A stretch of DNA of 40,094 nucleotides from CAZFVY01 sp964522665 (GTDB lineage Bacteria > Verrucomicrobiota > Verrucomicrobiia > Limisphaerales > CAZFVY01): assembly GCA_964522665.1 (NCBI GenBank), contig CAZFVY010000061.1:1-40094 (forward strand), read 5' to 3'. Each line of letters opens with the position of its first letter. Position 1 is the stretch's first letter. Made by a program: the position numbers and the translations under genes. Positions 35,467 to 40,094 of this stretch are shown one piece after another. A model generated the notes under the pieces. That model saw only the letters and a list, made by a program, of their open reading frames with translations, was not told where the DNA came from and did not search any database.

Positions 35467-37260
35467 ATGAATGAGATGATACTATCGGGAATTCGGGCCA
35501 CGCCGTGGTGGGTTTATCTGATCGTGGCGTTGATCGTCGGTTATTGGGCGCTGGGCATCACGTTCATTCACGAGCGGCAGGTGGGAATCGTCATCAAACG
35601 GTTCGGACCGCGCTCACTCGCGCCCGGGCGGTTCATGGCGCTGCAGGGAGAGGCCGGGTACCAGGCGGAGACACTGCCGCCGGGCGTCCATTTTGGCTAT
35701 TGGCGCTGGCAATACCGCGTCCTCAAGGCGCCGATGACGAACGTGTCGCCGGGTGAAATCGCCCTCCTAGTCGCCGCCGATGGCGCGGCGATACCGTCCG
35801 ACCGCATCCTCGGGAAGGTCGTCGAGTGCGACAACTTTCAGGACGCGCGGAAGTTTCTGCTCAACGGCGGCGAGAAGGGCCGGCAACTGGGCATCCTCAC
35901 GGCGGGCACGTACCGGGTCAATACGGCGCTTTTCACGGTCATCACCAGCGCCAACGCCGCCAAGCACGGCATGGCGCCGGAACAACTGCAATTGCAACGC
36001 GTCGAGCCGGATCGCGTCGGCATCACGACCACGCTGGATGGCCGGCCAATCGACGCCGGGGAGATCGCGGGGCCGTATGTTCCCAATCATGACAACTTCC
36101 AGAACGCGCAGGCGTTCTTGAACGGCGGTGGCCGGCGCGGCTTGCAGGAACAAATACTCCTGTCGGGCGTGTGGAACCTTAACCCTTGGTTCGCGCAGGT
36201 CGAGCAGGTGCCGATGGTGCAAATCCCGATCGGTTACGTGGGCGTCGTGATCTCGTTCGTCGGCATGGCGCACGAGGATGTGAGCGGAATCGAGTTCAAG
36301 CACGGCGACCTGGTCAACACGGGGCACAAGGGGGTTTGGGTCACGCCGCTTTATCCCGGCAAGCACCCGGTCAACACCCGCATCATGAAGGTCGAATTGG
36401 TGCCCACCACCAATATCGTGCTCAATTGGGCCAACCGCACCGAGGCGCATCATTACGATGATAAACTCTCGTCGATCACGGTGCGGTCGCAGGACGGATT
36501 CGGCTTCAACCTCGACGTGGCGCAGATCATCCACGTGGGCGCGCTCGACGCGCCGAAGGTGATTTCGCGCGTCGGCTCGATGCAGAATCTGGTCGATCAC
36601 GTGCTGCAGCCGATCGTCGGCAATTATTTCCGCAACTCGGCGCAGCACTTCACGGTGCTCGATTTCCTGAGCGCGCGGAGCGACCGGCAACGCGACGCGG
36701 CCGGGCACATTCGCGCCGCCTTGGGAGCGTATGACGTGCAGGCGATTGACACGCTGATCGGGGACATCAACCCGCCGGCGGAGCTGATGGAAACGCAGAC
36801 CGAGCGCAAGATCGCCGAAGAGCAGCGCAAGACGTACGAAGTGCAGCAGGCGGCGCAGGAGCAACGCCAGTTGTTGGTCCGGCAGACGGCGCTCGCGGAC
36901 ATTCAACAACAGGTCGTGGGCGCCGAGCAGGGCGTCAGCATCGCGGAGTTGCACGCCAACGCGCATGTCAAGCAGGCGACTGGCGAAGCGGAGGCGGTCC
37001 GCCTGCGCGCGAACGGCGAAGCGTCGGCGATTCGCGCCACGGGGCAAGCGAAGGCGGAAGCGTACCGCGCCGGCGTCGAAGCGCTCGGGACGCAAAGCTA
37101 CACCGTCATGCAGTTGATGCAAACGGTCGGCGAACGCAACGTCCGGATCGTGCCGGACGTCGCGGTCAGCGGAGCGAACGGCAGCGCCGGATTGGTGGAT
37201 GGGTTGCTCGGCGTCATGTTGCGGAGTCAGGTCACGGGTAAATCGGCGCCGGCGGCGTAG
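35467..37260 (+). CDS. Flotillin-like SPFH protein with duplicated insert, riboswitch-controlled
   Basis: The preferred start is ATG 35467 (597 residues), since GGAG lies 6 bases upstream; ATGs at 35461 and 35389 are alternatives. One membrane helix (about 13-33) is followed by a band 7 entry (ERQVGIVIKRFGP). Two similar segments start near residues 122 (DNFQDARKFLLNGG) and 209 (DNFQNAQAFLNGGG), an internal duplication of about 87 residues. The SPFH core then continues (SVRSQDG-like VRSQDGFGFNLDVAQIIHV), and a long Ala/Glu/Gln coiled-coil stalk lies at ~440-555. The tail ends with small residues and a hydrophobic LVDGLLGVMLR. Flotillin-type proteins scaffold membrane domains. The c-di-AMP riboswitch upstream suggests control by osmotic or wall status. 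Confidence 0.9.
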   Translation: MNEMILSGIRATPWWVYLIVALIVGYWALGITFIHERQVGIVIKRFGPRSLAPGRFMALQGEAGYQAETLPPGVHFGYWRWQYRVLKAPMTNVSPGEIALLVAADGAAIPSDRILGKVVECDNFQDARKFLLNGGEKGRQLGILTAGTYRVNTALFTVITSANAAKHGMAPEQLQLQRVEPDRVGITTTLDGRPIDAGEIAGPYVPNHDNFQNAQAFLNGGGRRGLQEQILLSGVWNLNPWFAQVEQVPMVQIPIGYVGVVISFVGMAHEDVSGIEFKHGDLVNTGHKGVWVTPLYPGKHPVNTRIMKVELVPTTNIVLNWANRTEAHHYDDKLSSITVRSQDGFGFNLDVAQIIHVGALDAPKVISRVGSMQNLVDHVLQPIVGNYFRNSAQHFTVLDFLSARSDRQRDAAGHIRAALGAYDVQAIDTLIGDINPPAELMETQTERKIAEEQRKTYEVQQAAQEQRQLLVRQTALADIQQQVVGAEQGVSIAELHANAHVKQATGEAEAVRLRANGEASAIRATGQAKAEAYRAGVEALGTQSYTVMQLMQTVGERNVRIVPDVAVSGANGSAGLVDGLLGVMLRSQVTGKSAPAA

Positions 37261-37310
37261 GCGGGCGGTCGGTCCCGGCTGAAGTGTGCGACAGTCCGGC
37301 GCTTCAGGAG

Positions 37311-37343
37311 GGGGCGGACGTTTCGGCGTCCGCCCCTTTTTTT
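37311..37343 (+). terminator. Strong rho-independent terminator after the SPFH gene
   Basis: A perfect 10-bp stem, GGGGCGGACG and CGTCCGCCCC, closes a six-base TTTCGG loop and is followed by seven T residues. It lies 50 bp after the stop of the SPFH gene and so ends the riboswitch-controlled transcript. Confidence 0.95.
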
Positions 37344-37584
37344 GTCGGTCGCGTTGGTGGGTTCCAACGGATAAAGGCCGGGCATGGGAACGGGCGCGAG
37401 TCGCGGGGTGGACTCGGAGGGAATCTGGAGCGTGACACCGCCATCGACGAGCGCTCGCGGATTGGTTGGTAGGGCGCGTCGGTTCGAAAGCGGTGTCGGC
37501 GCTGCGCTCTGCCCCCGGCGTCCAAGAAATCGGTGGGCGTAAAAGCATTGCGCGGGGCGTTTTCGGTTGCGATAACACCTGGCT
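37344..37584. other. Intergenic region before the CocE-like gene
   Basis: I see no gene or clear structure here. It should contain the promoter of the hydrolase gene at 37585, but no confident -35/-10 can be named in such GC-rich sequence. A tRNA-like GGTTCGAAA occurs at about 37482 without a cloverleaf. Confidence 0.5.
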
Positions 37585-39495
37585 ATGAAACCCATGAGAA
37601 TTTGTGCGGCGTTAGCGCTGGCAATGGCTGTCGTTAGCCTTGGCGGTCACGCCCAGACGAACGGGGCGGCGGCTTCGTTGACCGAGGCCAACGAGGCCTA
37701 TATCCGCGAGAATTACACGAAGTTTGAATACCTCGTGCCGATGCGTGATGGCATCCGGCTTTTCACGACGGTGTTTTCGCCGAAGGATGACGCGCGGCCT
37801 TATCCGATCCTCCTAACGCGCACACCGTACGGCGTCAGGCCATATAGCGAGGATCGTTACCCCGATCCGCCCGGGCCGATGCGCTACTATGCGAAGGAAC
37901 GGTTCATATTTGCGCTGCAGGACGTGCGCGGACGCAACGGATCGGAGGGCGAGTTTGTGCATATGCGTCCGCATAATCCGGCGAAGTCCGGGCCCAAGGA
38001 CATCGACGAAAGCGCCGACGCCTACGACACCATCGATTGGCTGGTGAAGAACGTGGCGAACAACAACGGGAAGGTCGGGATGATGGGCATCTCGTATCCG
38101 GGCTTCTACACCTCGGCCGGGATGATCGATTCGCACCCCGCCCTCAAATGCGCCTCGCCGCAGGCGCCGATCGCCGATTGGTTCGTCGGCGATGATTTTC
38201 ATCATAACGGGACGTTTTATCTGCCGCACGCGTTTCGCTTCTTTTCGGGCTTCGGACAAAAGCTGGATGAGCCGACCCGGGAATCGACGAAGGCGTTCGA
38301 CTACAAGACCCCGGATGGTTACGAGTTTTACTTGAACCTAGGCTCGCTGGCGAACGCCGACGCGCGCTATTTCCACGGCAAGATCGAGTTTTGGGGTGAG
38401 CTGATGGAGCACGGCACGTATGACCCGTTCTGGCAGGCGCGCAATCTCCGGCCGCACTTGAAAAACATCAAGGCGGCGGTGATGACGGTCGGCGGTTGGT
38501 TCGACGCCGAGGATTTGTTCGGCGCGCTGAATACTTTCAAAGAGGTTGAGCGAAACAACGCGGGCATCACGAATATGCTCGTCATGGGACCCTGGTTTCA
38601 CGGCGGTTGGGGCCGCGGTGACGGTGACAAGATCGGGAACGTCAGTTTTCACGCCAAGACGTCGGTCTTCTATCGGGAAAACGTGGAACTGCCGTTCTTG
38701 AAGCATTTCCTGAAGGACGACGCGAAATTCGATTTGCCGAAGGCGTTGGTCTTTGAGACCGGGACCGATCAATGGCGGCGTTACGACGCGTGGCCGCCGA
38801 AGAACGCCACGCCGAAGGCGCTCTACTTTCACGCGGGCGGCAAGCTCTCGTTCGACGCGCCGGGGAACGAGGCGAGCGAGTTCGACGAGTATGTGAGCGA
38901 CCCGAACCGGCCCGTGCCGTACATCCCGAATATCGCGATCGGGATGACGCGGGAACACATGCTGGATGATCAGCGGTTTGCGTCGTCGCGCCCCGACGTG
39001 CTGGTGTATCAGACGGACGTTCTATCCGAGGACGTGACGATTGCGGGGCCGATCAACGCGGCCTTGAACGTTTCGACCACGGGCACGGACTCGGATTGGG
39101 TGGTGAAGTTGATCGACGTTTACTCGGGCGACTATCCGAATCCCGAGCCGAACCCGGCGGGCGTGGAAATGGGCGGTTACGAACAATTGGTCCGCGGCGA
39201 GGCGATGCGCGGAAAGTTCCGCAATAGCTACGAAAAACCCGAACCATTTGAACCTGGCCAGCTGACGAAGGTCGCTTACGTGATGCCGGACGTGTGCCAT
39301 ACGTTTCGCCGGGGTCACCGGATCATGGTTCAGGTCCAAAGCTCCTGGTTTCCGCTGGTCGATCGCAATCCGCAGAAGTTTTGCGACATTTACCACGCGG
39401 GCCTGGCGGATTTCCGGAAGGCGACCCAACGGGTGTTTCATACGGCCCAGGCAAGTTCCCTGGTGCAAGTAATGGTCTTGAATCCGGGAAGGTAG
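37585..39495 (+). CDS. Secreted CocE/NonD-family (X-Pro dipeptidyl-peptidase S15-like) hydrolase
   Basis: This 636-residue protein has a signal peptide (MKPMRICAALALAMAVVSLGGHAQ). The S15 alpha/beta hydrolase domain contains VPMRDGIRLFTTVFSPKD, the oxyanion-side QDVRGRNGSEG, the nucleophile in MGISYPGF (S170), Asp in GGWFDAEDLFG (D307) and His in GPWFHGGWG (H339), so the catalytic triad is intact. The C-terminal jelly-roll domain (about 440-636) has the family's ITIAGPINAALNVSTTGTDSD-like segment and HRIMVQVQSSWFP. The family includes cocaine esterase, X-Pro dipeptidyl-peptidases and glutaryl-acylases. The natural substrate here is probably an ester or peptide in the periplasm or outside the cell. 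It appears monocistronic. Confidence 0.93.
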   Translation: MKPMRICAALALAMAVVSLGGHAQTNGAAASLTEANEAYIRENYTKFEYLVPMRDGIRLFTTVFSPKDDARPYPILLTRTPYGVRPYSEDRYPDPPGPMRYYAKERFIFALQDVRGRNGSEGEFVHMRPHNPAKSGPKDIDESADAYDTIDWLVKNVANNNGKVGMMGISYPGFYTSAGMIDSHPALKCASPQAPIADWFVGDDFHHNGTFYLPHAFRFFSGFGQKLDEPTRESTKAFDYKTPDGYEFYLNLGSLANADARYFHGKIEFWGELMEHGTYDPFWQARNLRPHLKNIKAAVMTVGGWFDAEDLFGALNTFKEVERNNAGITNMLVMGPWFHGGWGRGDGDKIGNVSFHAKTSVFYRENVELPFLKHFLKDDAKFDLPKALVFETGTDQWRRYDAWPPKNATPKALYFHAGGKLSFDAPGNEASEFDEYVSDPNRPVPYIPNIAIGMTREHMLDDQRFASSRPDVLVYQTDVLSEDVTIAGPINAALNVSTTGTDSDWVVKLIDVYSGDYPNPEPNPAGVEMGGYEQLVRGEAMRGKFRNSYEKPEPFEPGQLTKVAYVMPDVCHTFRRGHRIMVQVQSSWFPLVDRNPQKFCDIYHAGLADFRKATQRVFHTAQASSLVQVMVLNPGR

Positions 39496-39641
39496 GGGCG
39501 AACGGCTGGTTTGATCGGCGCGCGCGCGCCGTCGCTACCAACAGCGCGACCATTCGGGTGTGAGACAGAATTCTTCCGCGGGACTCCGAGAGTTGAAGAT
39601 TATGTTCTCGGCGACTCGCTCGGAGGGACGACCGAGAGTAG
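39496..39641. other. Non-coding stretch leading into REP-like repeats
   Basis: No convincing gene is seen. The sequence passes from the end of the CocE-like gene into the repeat region; the palindrome CGCGCGCG lies near 39520. Confidence 0.4.
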
Positions 39642-39704
39642 CTCGGCGTTTCAACGCCGAGTTCCGGTCAAAGTGATCAAAAGTCCCGGAGGGATGGCTG
39701 AGGG
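39642..39704 (+). repeat. REP-like element A
   Basis: A perfect 9-bp palindrome (CTCGGCGTT-TC-AACGCCGAG, 39642-39661) is followed by GTCCCGGAGGGATGGCTGAG at 39683-39702. The GTCCC-GGA-GGGA core recurs at 39884-39898 (opposite strand, diverged) and 40060-40072. The layout resembles repetitive extragenic palindromes, and it abuts the end of a transposase remnant. Confidence 0.7.
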
Positions 39705-39842
39705 TTAAGCCCAGATATAGCGCTCGTCAAATTCGACCTCGTGTTTGATTAGCAGCGTTACCAACTCACTCTTAAAATCATGTTTCTGATGATCAGCCTC
39801 TGGATGTACGAAACATTCAACCGTCCTGTTAGGACTTAGGCA
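39705..39842 (-). pseudogene. 3' remnant of a REP-associated (Y1/IS200-like) transposase
   Basis: On the minus strand about 45 codons end at TAA (39705-39707) and read HPEADHQKHDFKSELVTLL, followed by IKHEVEFDERYIWA. This is the characteristic C-terminus of REP-associated tyrosine transposases (ENQ-x-HH-x3-F-x-E-x3-LL-x-H-x-I/V-x-DERY-x-W). An in-frame stop lies just upstream (about 39842-39845), and the catalytic HUH and Tyr parts are absent, so it is not functional. It is flanked by REP-like palindromes A and B in opposite orientation, as expected for such elements. Confidence 0.7.
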
Positions 39843-39854
39843 AACACGATTTTT

Positions 39855-39902
39855 CCAGGCGCTGAAGCGCCTGGCTATTCTCATTCCGTCCCTTCGAGAC
39901 GG
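39855..39902 (-). repeat. REP-like element B
   Basis: The palindrome CCAGGCGCT-GA-AGCGCCTGG is at 39855-39874. On the minus strand it is preceded by AAGGGACGGAATGAGAATAG, the same layout (GGGAC, then TGAGAATAG, then a stem) as the start of element C. It lies inverted with respect to element A. Confidence 0.75.
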
Positions 39903-40059
39903 AAGACGAAGCGTCGCCGAGGTTTGGCCACTTTCGGATTGATGCCGGCCTGGCGCCTCGGAAATCGGCCTCAGCTCGCGGTTGCGTAAAACGCGGCATC
40001 TGTCTAGCGCCGGAATTGGTCCAACGATTCACTGGCGCTTCGTTTTTGTCCCCGCTTTT
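39903..40059. other. Spacer between REP-like elements
   Basis: No gene or structure is recognised. A minus-strand frame runs through it but consists of repeat-derived and low-quality sequence. Confidence 0.4.
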
Positions 40060-40094
40060 GTCCCGGAGGGACAATTGAGAATAGGCCGACGTTT
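40060..40094 (+). repeat. REP-like element C (cut by window end)
   Basis: GTCCCGGAGGGACAATTGAG begins at 40060 and continues AATAGG; it shares the GGGAC...TGAGAATAG core with element B. The following stem would lie beyond the window. Confidence 0.7.

Noticed and set aside
37430..37510. tRNA-like stretch with GGTTGGTAGGGC and GGTTCGAAA
   Set aside because: No acceptor stem, anticodon arm or CCA end can be folded around it.
35767..37578. Long minus-strand open frame (603 codons) opposite the flotillin-like gene
   Set aside because: It is antisense to a gene with clear SPFH motifs, is Arg/His-rich as expected of a GC-rich shadow frame, and shows no domain.
39829..40074. 81-codon minus-strand frame at the window end
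   Set aside because: It runs through REP-like palindromes, so it is repeat-derived rather than a gene.
1..40094. CRISPR arrays, intact insertion sequences, rRNA or tRNA genes
   Set aside because: No regularly spaced short repeats, no complete transposase and no RNA gene signature was seen.

Overview
The window is GC-rich, densely coded bacterial DNA. Its mixture of genes points to the Verrucomicrobiota, probably a Pedosphaera/Limisphaerales-like lineage. The pointers are an H-X9-DG pseudopilin, a ThuA-domain protein, a twin-arginine Gfo/Idh/MocA oxidoreductase, a Calx-beta/Ig-like secreted protein with a C-terminal module typical of that phylum, and REP-like palindromes beside a transposase remnant. 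This placement is inference from gene content; no rRNA or tRNA gene is visible.

Layout. 1-1964: the 3' end of a SurA/PpiC-type periplasmic chaperone, then pdxA (vitamin B6 synthesis). 2148-13338: a long co-directional block holding an ABC-2 permease, three SPFH (HflK/HflC/stomatin-type) membrane proteins, a His-rich CPC-type heavy-metal P-type ATPase, an ABC ATPase, a second ABC-2 permease and a conserved-looking membrane-anchored protein of unknown function. 13368-16202 (minus): a sugar-phosphate cluster of a GmhA-like SIS protein, a PfkB kinase reduced to its two ends by an internal deletion, an intact PfkB kinase, and a ThuA-domain protein. 16407-21025: a TolB-like propeller protein and a 1040-residue Calx-beta/Ig repeat protein. 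21201-22580: a family 2 glycosyltransferase and a small pseudopilin, divergent. 22747-27029 (minus): a striking two-gene unit with a 1144-residue propeller/Ig-like/helical/membrane protein and a 263-residue partner, neither recognised. 27329-30921: a cyclic-nucleotide-binding domain protein, a secreted MetX-like hydrolase, a beta-hydroxyacid dehydrogenase and an H-X9-DG pseudopilin. 31118-32464: a Gfo/Idh/MocA oxidoreductase. 32609-37260: a second ABC-2 transporter (ATPase plus permease), then a well-matched ydaO/yuaA (c-di-AMP) riboswitch leading into a fourth, flotillin-like SPFH protein that ends at a strong intrinsic terminator. 37585-39495: a secreted CocE/NonD-type hydrolase. 39496-40094: a REP-like repeat region with the 3' end of a REP-associated (Y1/IS200-like) transposase.

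How it fits together. Two separate loci pair ABC-2 exporters with SPFH scaffold proteins, which suggests a membrane-organising or envelope-stress role. In the second locus the SPFH gene appears to be under c-di-AMP control, a messenger tied elsewhere to potassium, osmotic and cell-wall homeostasis. The least explained part is the 22.7-27.0 kb unit.
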